A stretch of DNA of 64,000 nt from Pseudomonadota bacterium (GCA_023388965.1 JAEWFF010000014.1:1-64000); one strand, 5' to 3'. Positions 34,747-44,598 are shown, numbered from the stretch's first letter. Made by a program: numbers and translations. The notes: a model not told the origin generated them from the letters alone.

Positions 34747-35613
34747 ATGAACGGGGTTGGGGAACGTCCGGACGTGGAGGTCAGCGTCATTATTCCGGCG
34801 CTGGAAGCAACGCCGCACGCTTTGAATGTCGTGCGGCGTCTGGCGCTTCAGGAACAGGCGTTCACGTTTGAGGTTTTGCTTGTTCTCAATCATGCGCCGC
34901 GCGAGATTGAGGCCGATCTGCCGCCTCGCGCGCGCATTCTGTTCTGCGAGATTCCGGGATCCTATGCGGCACGCAATGCCGGCTTGGCCGAAGCGCGGGG
35001 ACGGGTCTTGGCCTTCACAGACAGCGATGTGACGCCGCATGCCAACTGGCTGTCGGAAGGATATGAGGCGTGTGCCACCACCAGCTTCAACATGCTCGTG
35101 GCCGGCGCCATTACAATGTATCACGAAAAGAAAACTGCCGCGGCGATCTATGACGGTGGTCTATATCTGAATCAGGAGCGTTATGCCGCGCACGGCACTG
35201 CCGCGACTGCTAATTTGTGGGTGCCGCGCGCGGTGTTCGAGAAGGCGGGTTTGTTCCGGGAAGACTTTCACGCGGCAGGTGACGGTGAATTCTGCCTCCG
35301 CGCCAAGCAGTATGGAGTCAACCTCATTTACAGCGAAAGCGCCATCGTGTTTCACCCGACACGCTGGCGCCTGCGGGATCTTCTGTTGAAGGAGCGGCGT
35401 CTCGCGGGCGGCAGACGTAATCTTGTTAGGACCGTGCCGGGGTTCAATCCGCACAGCGAGGTGACGATCCTGCTGGATCAGGCCCGCAGAATTCGCGAGT
35501 CGATGCCGTTCATACGTAGCCTTCCGATTCTTGCGGTGGCGGTCGTGGTATTTGCGGCTAGGTCCTGCGAGCGTATTCTCATCGGGCTTGGTAAGCCGCC
35601 GGAGCGATTGTAA
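34747..35613 (+). CDS. GT2-family glycosyltransferase
   Basis: This 288-residue protein has an N-terminal GT-A domain: VSVIIPALEATPHAL, LAFTDSDVTPHANWL (DxD), then GLFREDFHAAGDGEFCLRAKQYG as acceptor region. It has a C-terminal hydrophobic helix (about 258-275) that may tether it to the membrane. It probably adds sugars to a surface or exported glycan. It is 16 bp after the DUF305 gene, but the functions look unrelated. Its sequence is somewhat less GC-rich than its neighbours, a mild sign of separate origin. Confidence 0.83.
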   Translation: MNGVGERPDVEVSVIIPALEATPHALNVVRRLALQEQAFTFEVLLVLNHAPREIEADLPPRARILFCEIPGSYAARNAGLAEARGRVLAFTDSDVTPHANWLSEGYEACATTSFNMLVAGAITMYHEKKTAAAIYDGGLYLNQERYAAHGTAATANLWVPRAVFEKAGLFREDFHAAGDGEFCLRAKQYGVNLIYSESAIVFHPTRWRLRDLLLKERRLAGGRRNLVRTVPGFNPHSEVTILLDQARRIRESMPFIRSLPILAVAVVVFAARSCERILIGLGKPPERL

Positions 35614-35614
35614 T

Positions 35615-36409
35615 TCAACAGCTCCCGTAGGGGCAGGTCTGGGCGCTTCTGCTGTTGAACTGTTCCGCCGCTTCGCGCACGAGACCATCAATATCCAGAA
35701 TCGGCGCGTTCAGGCCGGTGTAGGTATTGTTGGTTTTCGGCCCAAGGCCCGTGAATGTGCCGCCGCCCGTCTGGCCGGGTCCGCTGGTCAGGAAGGCGAG
35801 CGCCTCGTCGATTTCCGGTTTCGTTGCCTTTTCCGGTGCGGACGGGCATTCGCCGGGACCGGCGATCGAGACGGCGTAGCCGCCGCGGCGGATGACGACG
35901 GAGCCGCAGGCATTCGATACGTCGGCCGTGCCGTAGTGCAGGATGACGCGCGTACCGTCCGGGCCGTGCGCAATCGTCACCGTGCCGCCGCGTACGCCGA
36001 TGGTTGCCGTCGGCGTCTTGATGATGACGCGGTCGTTGTGACTGATCTCGCCGCCGACGAAGCGCATGATGCCCTTGCCGAAGGTCAGGGTCGCCTCGCC
36101 CGTATTGGCCGCCGGGTTGAAGACATAATTGTCGATCTTCACCGAACTGGACGGGCCGATCGTCAGGGTTGTCTTGTCGACGAACATGATCTGCGTCGAA
36201 CCCGACGCCGATGTGCGGACGGTTTCGTTGCTGATGATCTCGCTGCCGAGCTTCAGCGTGCGCGTCGCGTTGCCGAGAGCGCCTTCCGTCGCCGGGTTGA
36301 CGGCGGCGGCGGTGCCGACCGTCTGTGCGCTGGCGGGCAGACCGATCAGCGCGGTGGACGCCAGAAGGGCGGAGAGGCGGGCGGCGAGGCGGCTGCTGAA
36401 GATGGGCAT
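35615..36409 (-). CDS. FecR-domain secreted protein
   Basis: This 264-residue exported protein has a signal peptide (about 1-28, ending LIGLPASAQ). Its FecR domain (about 50-165) shows GSEIISNETVRTSASGSTQI, FVDKTTLTIGPSSSVKIDNY and TPTATIGVRGGTV. FecR domains are usually periplasmic signal-transmitting or ligand-binding modules. No sigma factor accompanies it. ATG 36409 follows GAGGTG and is 10 bp behind the TPR/beta-barrel gene stop, so the two are co-transcribed. The C-terminal tail ends with two cysteines (TCPYGSC). Confidence 0.85.
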   Translation of the reverse strand: MPIFSSRLAARLSALLASTALIGLPASAQTVGTAAAVNPATEGALGNATRTLKLGSEIISNETVRTSASGSTQIMFVDKTTLTIGPSSSVKIDNYVFNPAANTGEATLTFGKGIMRFVGGEISHNDRVIIKTPTATIGVRGGTVTIAHGPDGTRVILHYGTADVSNACGSVVIRRGGYAVSIAGPGECPSAPEKATKPEIDEALAFLTSGPGQTGGGTFTGLGPKTNNTYTGLNAPILDIDGLVREAAEQFNSRSAQTCPYGSC

Positions 36410-36419
36410 CTTGATCACC

Positions 36420-37844
36420 TCACCAGCGGAAATGCGGGCCGAACGAAATCGTCAGATTGTCGGTCTCGTAGGCTGCGAGGTTCGAATCCGTTCGTGTGTA
36501 CATGATCTGGCCGCCGACACCGGCCCAATCATTGATCGCGTAATCGAGCGCGAGACCGAACCGCCACTGGCGATCCTCGCGGACGATCCTATCTGCGGGC
36601 GCGACGCCCGTGAGATCCTGCACGAACGGATCGGCGCTGTCATGTTCCGTCCAGCGGAAACCGACCAACGGTGTCACGAGAAGCTGATGGCCGTCGAGGT
36701 TCACGTCGAACGGAAAGCGCAGTTCGACGGAAACGCGATCATAGCTCTGATAATCGCCGTCGAACTCGTAATTGACGCCATTGGCGGTGAAAATGAAAAG
36801 CCCGTCATCCTTTATATCGCGGCGCTCATAGCCGATCCGCGCCTGAAAGCGGTAGGCGGCGAGAGGATCGCTCGCAATGCGGATGCCGCCGCCCCAGCCA
36901 AGGCCGGTCGCGCCCTGGAATTCATCGGGGATAAAATCGGCGCGTTCGGTGAAATCGTCGGCATATTCGCGCCAGACAGCTTCCGCATAAGGCTCGAACG
37001 ACCAGGTTCCGACCGGCACAAGGCCGGTGATGCCGAAACCGATCGAGCCGATATAGGGCTCGTCGTCCAGCAGCGCCCCGGAAGCGATGATGAACGGCTT
37101 GATATTGGCAAGGCGCGTCGCGTGATCGGTGGGAATGCCGAAGCGCACACCCGCGGTCGCCTCGATCTGGTTGAAATTGTATTCGCCGAAGTCGAACTGG
37201 CGCGTGCTGTAGCTCGTCACCGTCGCTTCGAAGCGGTCGTCGCGCTGATTGCCGAAATCATACGCATAGGCGATGCCGGTGTTCAGATAGGCATTCCAGT
37301 CGCCTTGCGGATCGCCGGTTGCCGGCCGCCATTCGCCATTGCCTGACCAGTAATAGTCCGGCGCGAATTGGGTGTAGGGACCGTCCGGCTGGCCATTGGC
37401 GTTGCTCTGCCAGCGAATGCCCGTACGGACATAGGACGACCATTGATGCGGGCTGAGCTTCTTGTTCGTATGCGACAGCAGATAGGCGGCGCGCGCCTTG
37501 ATCGGCTCCGGCGTGGCCGGATGGTTCAGCACGGTTTCGAAATAGCCGCGCGCCATGTCGTAGGAGCCGAGCGTTCCGTAGAGGATGCCGAGATAAAGAC
37601 GGGCATTCGGCTCGTTCGGCTCGAAGAACAGGATGCGTTCCAGCGCGCCGATGGCGGCTTCGATATCGCCGGCCTCGTGGCTGAGCCTGGCATAGCGGAT
37701 CGCGAGGGCGACATCGCCCGGCTGGGCCAGCATCTGCCTGTAGATGGCTTCGCGGTTGGCCGTCTCCTGGGCGAGGGCCGGCGATCCGCCAACGGCAAAC
37801 GCCGCCGCGACGATCAGCACGATCCGCCCACCGCTCACGATCAT
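36420..37844 (-). CDS. Outer-membrane beta-barrel protein with N-terminal TPR repeats
   Basis: From ATG 37844, after GGGGGGAC, the product is 474 residues with a signal peptide (ending GGSPALAQ). Two or three TPR-like helical repeats follow (about 30-115, LAIRYARLSHEAGDIEAAIGALERILFFEPNEPNARLYLG). A long alternating beta-strand region ends in FGPHFRW, whose terminal aromatic is a BAM recognition signal. This resembles DUF560/Slam-like and related TPR-porin proteins. It lies upstream of the FecR gene and diverges from the CHASE2 cyclase. Confidence 0.75.
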   Translation of the reverse strand: MIVSGGRIVLIVAAAFAVGGSPALAQETANREAIYRQMLAQPGDVALAIRYARLSHEAGDIEAAIGALERILFFEPNEPNARLYLGILYGTLGSYDMARGYFETVLNHPATPEPIKARAAYLLSHTNKKLSPHQWSSYVRTGIRWQSNANGQPDGPYTQFAPDYYWSGNGEWRPATGDPQGDWNAYLNTGIAYAYDFGNQRDDRFEATVTSYSTRQFDFGEYNFNQIEATAGVRFGIPTDHATRLANIKPFIIASGALLDDEPYIGSIGFGITGLVPVGTWSFEPYAEAVWREYADDFTERADFIPDEFQGATGLGWGGGIRIASDPLAAYRFQARIGYERRDIKDDGLFIFTANGVNYEFDGDYQSYDRVSVELRFPFDVNLDGHQLLVTPLVGFRWTEHDSADPFVQDLTGVAPADRIVREDRQWRFGLALDYAINDWAGVGGQIMYTRTDSNLAAYETDNLTISFGPHFRW

Positions 37845-38032
37845 CGAAAAGTCCCCCCAAGAGGGCAACGTCTTCAAAAATCCACCTCGGGACTAGTGCA
37901 AAAAAGCCACATTTTAAGCAACGGCCCGGAAAGATACGCCGAGCGGCCATTATTTTCGCCATTTATGCCCTGCGGGGGAGGGTGTATTGTCCCGCCGGGC
38001 GCCTTGGGCGCGGCACGCTTTTGGAAGGCTGA

Positions 38033-40249
38033 ATGTCGGCGCGCTGGTCCTATGCGATGGCAGTTTTGGTGCCGCTGGCGCTGATTCTGGCTTTCGGCGC
38101 GCTTCAGTCCTCCCGCCTCGATATCGCGCGCAATCTTCTTTTCGACAGCTATCAGCGGCTCTCGCCGCGCATCTGGAATCCCGATGCTCCGGTGAGGATC
38201 GTCGATATCGACGACGAATCCCTGCGCCGTCTCGGACAATGGCCCTGGCCGCGCGCGCGCCTGGGCGAACTGATCGACCGTTTGCGCGAGAAGCATGCTT
38301 CCGCAATCGTCTTCGATTTCGTGCTTTCGGAGCCTGACCGGCTGAGCGCCGACAGCCTTCTGGCGCAGCTTCCGGATTCGGCGGCGCGGGCCGAGATCGC
38401 GCAGGCGCTGGAGAACGCGCCGACGCAGGACGAGGTGCTTGCGGCCTCCATCGCCGAGGCGCCCGTCGTGCTCGGCACCGTATTGACGCATGGAGAGGGC
38501 GGCGTCGATTATCCCGTGCGCCACGGCGTTGCGGCGGCGGGCGACGATCCGCTGCCGTTTCTGCCGCGCTTCAGCGGGGCGGTGGTGCCTCTGCCGGTTC
38601 TGACTGAGAAGGCGGCGGGCTTCGGCGCGATGAACTGGCTGCCGGACCACGACCAGACCTTGCGCCGTGTTCCCCTGCTGATGAATCTCGATGGCCGCGC
38701 GGTGCCGGGGCTTGCGCTCGAATCCCTGCGTGTCGCGCAGGAAGCCTCGACCTTCATCGTCCGCGCTTCCAATGCCAGCGGCCAGACGAGTTTCGGCGCA
38801 CGAACCGGCATCAATGGCGTGAAGACAGGCGCGGTGGAAATCCCGACCGATCCTAATGGCTCGGTGCGCGTCAGGTTCACGCAAACCGAGCCGCAGCGTT
38901 TCGTGCCGGCCTGGCAGGTTCTCGACGGTTCGGCGCTGCCGGAAGAGATCGCGGGGCGCATCGTTCTTGTCGGTACGAGCGCGGCCGGGCTTCTCGATCT
39001 GCGGACGACGCCGGTCGATCCGGCGGTGGCGGGTGTCGAGGTTCACGCGCAGCTGATCGAGCATATTCTTGGCGCCTATTCGCTGGTGCGTCCGGACTGG
39101 GCGGCGGGTCTCGAGCTCATCCTCGCCGCAATCGCCGGTCTTGGCATTGCCGCTCTGCTGCCGAAACTTGCCGCCGCCGCAACCGCGCTTCTGGCGGGTG
39201 CGGCCGTCGCGGCGCTCGGCGCGGCAAGCTGGTTTGTCTTCTCGTCCAGAGGCGTGCTGCTCGATCCGATCTTGCCGGGGGTGAGCCTCGCCGCCGTCTA
39301 TCTGTCCGGCGTCATTACGCTCTACCGGACCGAGCAGAAGCAGAAGAGATGGGTCAACGAGGCGTTCGGGCGTTTCGTGTCTCCGGCCGTCGTCGCGCAG
39401 CTCACGCGCGATCCATCGAAACTCGTTCTTGGCGGGGAGACGCGCGAGATCACTGTGATGTTCTGCGACATCCGCGGATTCACGACGATTTCCGAAGGGA
39501 TGAGCGCGCAGGAACTGACCGCGTTCATGAATGCCTATCTCGATCCGCTGAGCGAGATCGTGATGGGGCATCGCGGCACGCTCGACAAATATATTGGCGA
39601 CGCCATCATGGCATTCTGGAATGCGCCGCTCGACGATGCGGATCATGCGCGGCAGGCGGCGTCCGCCGCGCTCGGCATGGTGCGCGCGCTCGAAAACCTG
39701 AACCGGACATGGCGGGCGGAAGCCGAAATTCTCGGAAAGCCGTTCGAGGATGTGCGGTTCGGCATCGGTCTTGCGACCGGCCCGTGCTCGGTCGGCAATT
39801 TCGGATCGGCGCGCCGCTTCGACTATTCGGCCTTCGGCGACGATGTGAACCTGTCATCGCGGCTCGAAGGCGCAAGCAAGACCTATGGCATTACGATCCT
39901 TGCCTCCGAGCCGACGCGCAACGCTGCGCCCGAATTCGCATGGCTGGAGGTCGATGCCGTGCGGGTGAAGGGCAAGGCGAAGGCGGTGCGCATCTTCACG
40001 CTTGCGGGTGACGCGGCCTATGCTTCCTCCGAGGGTTTTGTGAAACTCGCGCGGCTGCATGCGAATATGATCGATGCGTTCCGCGTGTGCCGTTTCGACA
40101 GCGCACGCAAGAACGCGGAGGAAGCGCAGGAAAGTGCACCGGCTGCGTTGAAAGGATTTTACGAATATATGAAAACGCGGTGCGACGCGTTTATCGCCGA
40201 TCCGCCGCCCAAGACCTGGGACGGCGTTACGGAGTTCGACCACAAATGA
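38033..40249 (+). CDS. CHASE2-domain adenylate/guanylate cyclase
   Basis: This 738-residue receptor cyclase has helix 1 (about 8-25), a periplasmic CHASE2 sensor (about 30-340, with VRIVDIDDESLRRLGQWPWPRARL and GRIVLVGTSAAGLLDLRTTPV), three helices (about 355-440), and a class III cyclase domain (about 465-650). Metal aspartates are D479 (FCDIRGFT) and D523 (YIGDAIMAFW). K519 sits at the purine-specifying position with Ser599 where class IIIb enzymes carry Thr, and N606 and R610 complete the site. It should make cAMP in response to an envelope signal. Confidence 0.92.
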   Translation: MSARWSYAMAVLVPLALILAFGALQSSRLDIARNLLFDSYQRLSPRIWNPDAPVRIVDIDDESLRRLGQWPWPRARLGELIDRLREKHASAIVFDFVLSEPDRLSADSLLAQLPDSAARAEIAQALENAPTQDEVLAASIAEAPVVLGTVLTHGEGGVDYPVRHGVAAAGDDPLPFLPRFSGAVVPLPVLTEKAAGFGAMNWLPDHDQTLRRVPLLMNLDGRAVPGLALESLRVAQEASTFIVRASNASGQTSFGARTGINGVKTGAVEIPTDPNGSVRVRFTQTEPQRFVPAWQVLDGSALPEEIAGRIVLVGTSAAGLLDLRTTPVDPAVAGVEVHAQLIEHILGAYSLVRPDWAAGLELILAAIAGLGIAALLPKLAAAATALLAGAAVAALGAASWFVFSSRGVLLDPILPGVSLAAVYLSGVITLYRTEQKQKRWVNEAFGRFVSPAVVAQLTRDPSKLVLGGETREITVMFCDIRGFTTISEGMSAQELTAFMNAYLDPLSEIVMGHRGTLDKYIGDAIMAFWNAPLDDADHARQAASAALGMVRALENLNRTWRAEAEILGKPFEDVRFGIGLATGPCSVGNFGSARRFDYSAFGDDVNLSSRLEGASKTYGITILASEPTRNAAPEFAWLEVDAVRVKGKAKAVRIFTLAGDAAYASSEGFVKLARLHANMIDAFRVCRFDSARKNAEEAQESAPAALKGFYEYMKTRCDAFIADPPPKTWDGVTEFDHK

Positions 40250-40265
40250 ACATGATGTGCATACG

Positions 40266-41132
40266 ATGATCGCACATACGGAAGAGTCCGGTTCGAGCGC
40301 CACCTATGTGCGCTTCTGGGGCGTTCGCGGATCGGTGGGTGTCGCGGGGCCGGGCACGGTTATCTATGGCGGACATACGAGCTGTATCGACATCCGCGCC
40401 GCGGGCCGTCGGTTCATTGTCGATGCCGGCACCGGCATCGTTCCGCTGGGCATGGCGGCCGATGCGAAGCCGGGCGATCATTTCGATATCCTGCTCACCC
40501 ATCTTCATCACGATCATGTTCTGGGCCTCATGCTGTTCGCGCCGCTTTTCGTTAAGGGCGTGACCGTCGATATCTATTGCGGCAATCTCGGCGGGCGTAG
40601 CGCCGAAGAGGATCTACGGTGCATGTTCTCACCGCCGCTTTTCCCGCTGACCTTCGACCGATTGCCGTCCAAAGTCCGCTTCATCGGCTTTTCGGCCGGC
40701 GAGATGCTGAGCATCGGCGGTGTCGATATCCATACATGCCCACTCAACCATCCCGATGGCGCGACGGGCTATCGTATGGGCGAGGGGAGCCGAGCGGTCG
40801 CGGTGCTGACCGATATGGAACATGAAGGCGATGCGGCGGAACCCGCGCCGGAGCTTGTCGATTTCTGCCGGGGCGCCGGGGTCATCGTTTATGATGCAAC
40901 ATTCGATGTGAACGATTATCCGAAATATCGCGGCTGGGGCCATTCGACCTGGCAGGCGGGGGTCGCGCTGGCGCGGGCCGCGTCCGTGCCGCAGCTTGTC
41001 TGTTTCCACCATGCGCCGGAATATGACGATGAGCGGATCGCGCGCATGGAAGCAGACCTGAAATCCGCATTCGCGGGTGGCTATTTTGCGCGCGAAGGGC
41101 AGACCGTCCATCTCGATGCCAAACCCGATTAG
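40266..41132 (+). CDS. MBL-fold metallohydrolase beside the cyclase
   Basis: This 288-residue protein begins FWGVRGSVGVAGPGTVIYGGHTSC. It carries the metallo-beta-lactamase metal motif H79-x-H81-x-D83-H84, with later His/Asp ligands in NHPDGATGY, LTDMEHEG, YDATF and CFHHAPEYDD. It is 16 bp behind the CHASE2 cyclase stop. A role in cyclic-nucleotide hydrolysis is tempting, since class II phosphodiesterases share this fold, but the family also includes RNases and unassigned hydrolases. The start is ATG 40266, and GTG 40257 is possible. Confidence 0.8.
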   Translation: MIAHTEESGSSATYVRFWGVRGSVGVAGPGTVIYGGHTSCIDIRAAGRRFIVDAGTGIVPLGMAADAKPGDHFDILLTHLHHDHVLGLMLFAPLFVKGVTVDIYCGNLGGRSAEEDLRCMFSPPLFPLTFDRLPSKVRFIGFSAGEMLSIGGVDIHTCPLNHPDGATGYRMGEGSRAVAVLTDMEHEGDAAEPAPELVDFCRGAGVIVYDATFDVNDYPKYRGWGHSTWQAGVALARAASVPQLVCFHHAPEYDDERIARMEADLKSAFAGGYFAREGQTVHLDAKPD

Positions 41133-42446
41133 ATGAAAGTCATGTTCGACAAGGCATACAGACAAAGGCTCGCAAACGATCTGCCGTCATGGCGGGCCAG
41201 GGGGTGGATAACGGAAGAGGGCGCGAGGAAGATTCTTGCGTCCCTCGATGCCGACCGGCGGCCCGGCTTCGGCCTTGCCGCCGTGGTCGCCGTGCTCGGC
41301 ACGCTGCTGCTCGGCTTCGGCCTGTTCGCGTTCATCGGCGCGAACTGGGATTACATGCCGAGGATGGCACGTTTCGGCCTTCTCGTTCTGGCTCTCGCGC
41401 TGGCCTATGGTGCAGGCGCCGTTCTGCAGAGGAAGGATTTGCCGCGTTTCGCCGATGCGGCCGTTCTGCTCGGCGGAATGGTTTTCGCGGGCGCGATCGC
41501 GCTGGTCGGTCAGACCTATCATCTCGCCGGCGAATTCGCGGATGCGGTTCTGCTCTGGCTCGTCGGCGCGTCCGTCGCGGCGTTCGCAACGCGCTCGGTG
41601 TCGGGCACGGTGCTTGCGCTTGCCGGCGCGTGCTACTGGATATGGCTGGCGGCGGAGAATGGTATTGTGCCGCATTGGGGTGGCCTCATCGCCATTCTTC
41701 TGCTCGGCGCGCATGGCGTTCTGCTCGATAGCCGCATCGCACGTACGACCTCGATCTTCGCGCTCGCCTTCTGGATCGTCATGACGACGATTGTCCTTGG
41801 CGACCGGTTCGACCTTCCGGCCGCGGGCGGTTTTGCCATGCTTGGCTGCATCGGACTTGCCGTGTGGTCGGTTGGCCTCGTCATGACGACCTTGCCGCCC
41901 GCACATGCACCGCGCACGATAAAAATGGGGCAGGACCTCGTTACACCGGCCTTTGCCGGTTTCCTGCTGGCGGCGGGCGTGTTGCAGATCGCGCTGTTCG
42001 ACATGCAAAGCAGAGGCGGCGGCACGTTCTGGATCGGTATTGCGGTCGGGGCGCTGGTCATTGCCGTGGCCCTTGCCGCACTGGACTGGCGGCGCGGCGC
42101 GCTGCGCGTCATCGACGTTGCCGCCGCCGCCGTGCTGGGTGCGGCGCTGCTCGCGGTCGCGCTGTGGGTCGATCCGGATGAGTTCAGCGGACGCCTTGCC
42201 GCCGGCAGCATCGTCATTCTCGCCTGCCTCTGGTGGATCTCGCTTGGCCATGCGGGCCATGCGTCCGGCGGCAAGCTCAGCCTGTTCGCATTCGGCGCGC
42301 AGGTGCTCTATCTTTACAGCGTCACTCTTGGTTCGCTGATCGACACCGCGCTCGCTTTTCTCGTCGGCGGCGTTCTGTTCATCGCGCTCGCCTTTCTTCT
42401 GTACCGTCTCGACAAGCGGCTCGCCGCGCGTGAGGTGGCACCATGA
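41133..42446 (+). CDS. DUF2157 multi-helix membrane protein
   Basis: This 437-residue protein begins with a short cytosolic helix pair (YRQRLANDLPSWRARGWITEEGARKIL, typical of DUF2157) and continues with about 12 membrane helices. The family has no established function and is usually paired with a GDYXXLXY protein, as here. It starts directly after the MBL gene stop and overlaps the next gene by four bases, so the cyclase, hydrolase and this pair probably form one operon. Confidence 0.85.
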   Translation: MKVMFDKAYRQRLANDLPSWRARGWITEEGARKILASLDADRRPGFGLAAVVAVLGTLLLGFGLFAFIGANWDYMPRMARFGLLVLALALAYGAGAVLQRKDLPRFADAAVLLGGMVFAGAIALVGQTYHLAGEFADAVLLWLVGASVAAFATRSVSGTVLALAGACYWIWLAAENGIVPHWGGLIAILLLGAHGVLLDSRIARTTSIFALAFWIVMTTIVLGDRFDLPAAGGFAMLGCIGLAVWSVGLVMTTLPPAHAPRTIKMGQDLVTPAFAGFLLAAGVLQIALFDMQSRGGGTFWIGIAVGALVIAVALAALDWRRGALRVIDVAAAAVLGAALLAVALWVDPDEFSGRLAAGSIVILACLWWISLGHAGHASGGKLSLFAFGAQVLYLYSVTLGSLIDTALAFLVGGVLFIALAFLLYRLDKRLAAREVAP

Positions 42447-43009
42447 TCTGCCGCTTGTCCGGTTTCGGCTTTCTGCTCGCATTCGCCATTCAGGCCGCGC
42501 TGCTCTCTTATATGCTCGTCGCGCGCGCTTCCGTTCTCGCCAATGGCGAAGAGGTGCGGCTGCCGGTCGTGCCGGTCGATCCGCGTGATTTCCTGCGCGG
42601 GGATTATGTCATCCTGTCCTATCCGATGTCGCGGCTCGACGCCGCCGCGCTCGCGGGCGATGACCACTTCGATTATGGCGCGCCGGTATTCGTGGAGCTT
42701 GCGTCGGACGGCGATGTCTGGACACCCATCGCGCTGCACAGAACGAAGCCGCAGGGCGTGACTTCCATTCGCGGCGAGATCGGCGGGCAACGGCGCCCGG
42801 ACGGGTGCGACAACCAGAGCTGCACCGTCTACGACGCGACCTACAATCTCGAAAAATTCTTCGTGCCCGAGGGCGAGGGGCGGGAACTCGAAACCACGCG
42901 CAATGCCGAGCGCATGAGCGTCGATGTCGCCGTGGGCACGGACGGCCGCGCGCTTCTGAAGCGCCTGCGCGTGGACGGCGAGGTGCGTTACGAGGAAAAA
43001 CTGTTCTAG
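42443..43009 (+). CDS. GDYXXLXY-domain membrane-anchored protein
   Basis: This 188-residue protein has one N-terminal helix (about 5-24) and an extracytoplasmic domain with the name-giving motif in RDFLRGDYVILSYPMS (about 48-63), then KFFVPEGEGRELE. It is the regular partner of DUF2157 proteins, and the ATGA overlap supports complex formation. The function is unknown. It converges with the binding-protein gene, their last bases overlapping by four. Confidence 0.85.
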   Translation: MICRLSGFGFLLAFAIQAALLSYMLVARASVLANGEEVRLPVVPVDPRDFLRGDYVILSYPMSRLDAAALAGDDHFDYGAPVFVELASDGDVWTPIALHRTKPQGVTSIRGEIGGQRRPDGCDNQSCTVYDATYNLEKFFVPEGEGRELETTRNAERMSVDVAVGTDGRALLKRLRVDGEVRYEEKLF

Positions 43010-44598
43010 TCGTCCGAGAGTCCGACGTTCTCGAACGGATGCCGCCCCAGCGGGTCCATCCTGTAATTGCGCACGGTCTTGCGGATGCCGGTGAAGACGA
43101 CGGAATGGGCGATCGGCACCCAGGGCGCCTCGCGCTTCACGATCTCCTGCGCCTTGCGGTAAAGCTCCTCGCGTATCGCGCGGTTCGAGGTCTGCTTGGC
43201 CCGCAGGATCAGGTCGTCATATTCGCGGTCGCACCATTTGGCGACATTGTTGCCGCCCTTGCGCGCCGCCGTGCAGCCCAGCAGCACGTTCAGAAAATTG
43301 TCCGGATCGCCATTGTCGCCCGTCCAGCCGAACAGCGCCATGGGCGCATCGCCGTTCTGCAGCCTCGCGCGGTATTCGTCCCACGGATAGGTGACGAGCG
43401 AGACGCGGATGCCGATCTCGGCAAGATCGGTCTGGATCAGTTCGGCGATGCGCTTGCCGTCCGGATTGTAGGCACGGCTGACGGGCATGTACCAGAGCTC
43501 GGTCGAAAAACCGTCCGCGAGGCCGGCCTCCGCCATCAATGCGCGTGCGGCCTCGACATCGTAGGGATAGGGTTCGATGTCGTCATTGTAGGACCACATG
43601 GTCGGCGGAATCGGATTCTTGGCTTCGACGCCCGCGCCGCGATAGACGGCTTCCATGATCGACTTCTTGTCGACCGCCATATTGATCGCGCGCCGCACTT
43701 TGAGATCGTCGAATGGCGGCCTCATCACATTCAGCGAAAGATAGCCGATATTCAGCCCTTCCTGCTGCAGAAGCTGGAGCGCAGGATCGCTCGAAATCTT
43801 GGCGGCGTCGTGCGGATCGGGGAATGCCATGATATGGCACTCGCCGGCCTTCAGCTTGGTGAGCCGTACGGCCGGATTGGGCGTGATCGAAAAAACGAGC
43901 GTTTCGATCGGCTGCTTGCCGCCCCAGTAATCCGCAAAGGCGCGATAGCGGATCGCGACATCCTTCTGCCATGAGATGAAGCGGAACGGGCCGGTTCCGA
44001 TCGGTTCCAGATCGAGCTTTTCGGGCGTACCCTGCTGCAGCATCTTCGCGGCATATTCGGCCGAATGGACGACATTGAAGTCCATTGCGAGATTGGCGAG
44101 GAACGGCGCTTCCGCGCGCGACAGAACGATACGTACCGTCATGTCGTCAGTCTTCTCGATGCTTTTCAGAATGTCCTGCATTCCGATATCGAGAAAGTAA
44201 TCGTATTTCGCGCCCGAGACGTCGTGATAGGGATGGCTCGGATTCCACTGCCGCTCGAGCGAGAACAGAACATCGTCGGCATTCATCGTCCGCGTCGGCG
44301 TGAAATTGGCGTTGGAATGAAACTTCACGCCGGGGCGGAGCTTGAACACATATTCCGTACCGTCTTCCGACACCGTCCAGCTTTCGGCAAGCGAGGGGCG
44401 GATCACCGTCGTGCCGGGCTCGAATTCGACCAGATTGTTGAAGATCGGCCGTCCTGCGTTCATGCCGGTCGTCGTTGTTACGATCTGCGGATTGATGGCT
44501 TCCGGATTTCCTTCCGAGCAGAAAACCAGAGTCCGGGCGGACGCGCCGGAGATCAGCGCTGCTGACAGCGCGGCGGCCACAAGCGCGGTTCTCAGCAT
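43006..44598 (-). CDS. DppA-like peptide-binding protein (SBP family 5) without transporter genes
   Basis: This 530-residue exported protein has a signal peptide (to about 21, ISGASA). It follows E. coli DppA closely in order: TLVFCSEGNPEAINPQ, YDYFLDIGM, APFLANLAMDF, PIGTGPFRF, GAGVEAKNPIPPTMW, FGWTGDNGDPDNF and a C-terminal VDP-LG-type end. DppA binds dipeptides and heme. No permease or ATPase genes are nearby. ATG 44598 has GAGG at 44604-44608, which overlaps the stop of the upstream kinase, so the two are translationally linked. Confidence 0.9.
   Translation of the reverse strand: MLRTALVAAALSAALISGASARTLVFCSEGNPEAINPQIVTTTTGMNAGRPIFNNLVEFEPGTTVIRPSLAESWTVSEDGTEYVFKLRPGVKFHSNANFTPTRTMNADDVLFSLERQWNPSHPYHDVSGAKYDYFLDIGMQDILKSIEKTDDMTVRIVLSRAEAPFLANLAMDFNVVHSAEYAAKMLQQGTPEKLDLEPIGTGPFRFISWQKDVAIRYRAFADYWGGKQPIETLVFSITPNPAVRLTKLKAGECHIMAFPDPHDAAKISSDPALQLLQQEGLNIGYLSLNVMRPPFDDLKVRRAINMAVDKKSIMEAVYRGAGVEAKNPIPPTMWSYNDDIEPYPYDVEAARALMAEAGLADGFSTELWYMPVSRAYNPDGKRIAELIQTDLAEIGIRVSLVTYPWDEYRARLQNGDAPMALFGWTGDNGDPDNFLNVLLGCTAARKGGNNVAKWCDREYDDLILRAKQTSNRAIREELYRKAQEIVKREAPWVPIAHSVVFTGIRKTVRNYRMDPLGRHPFENVGLSDD

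Noticed and set aside
37874..39646. 590-codon minus-strand frame opposite the CHASE2 cyclase
   Set aside because: Arg/His-rich shadow frame. The + strand product has complete CHASE2 and cyclase motifs.
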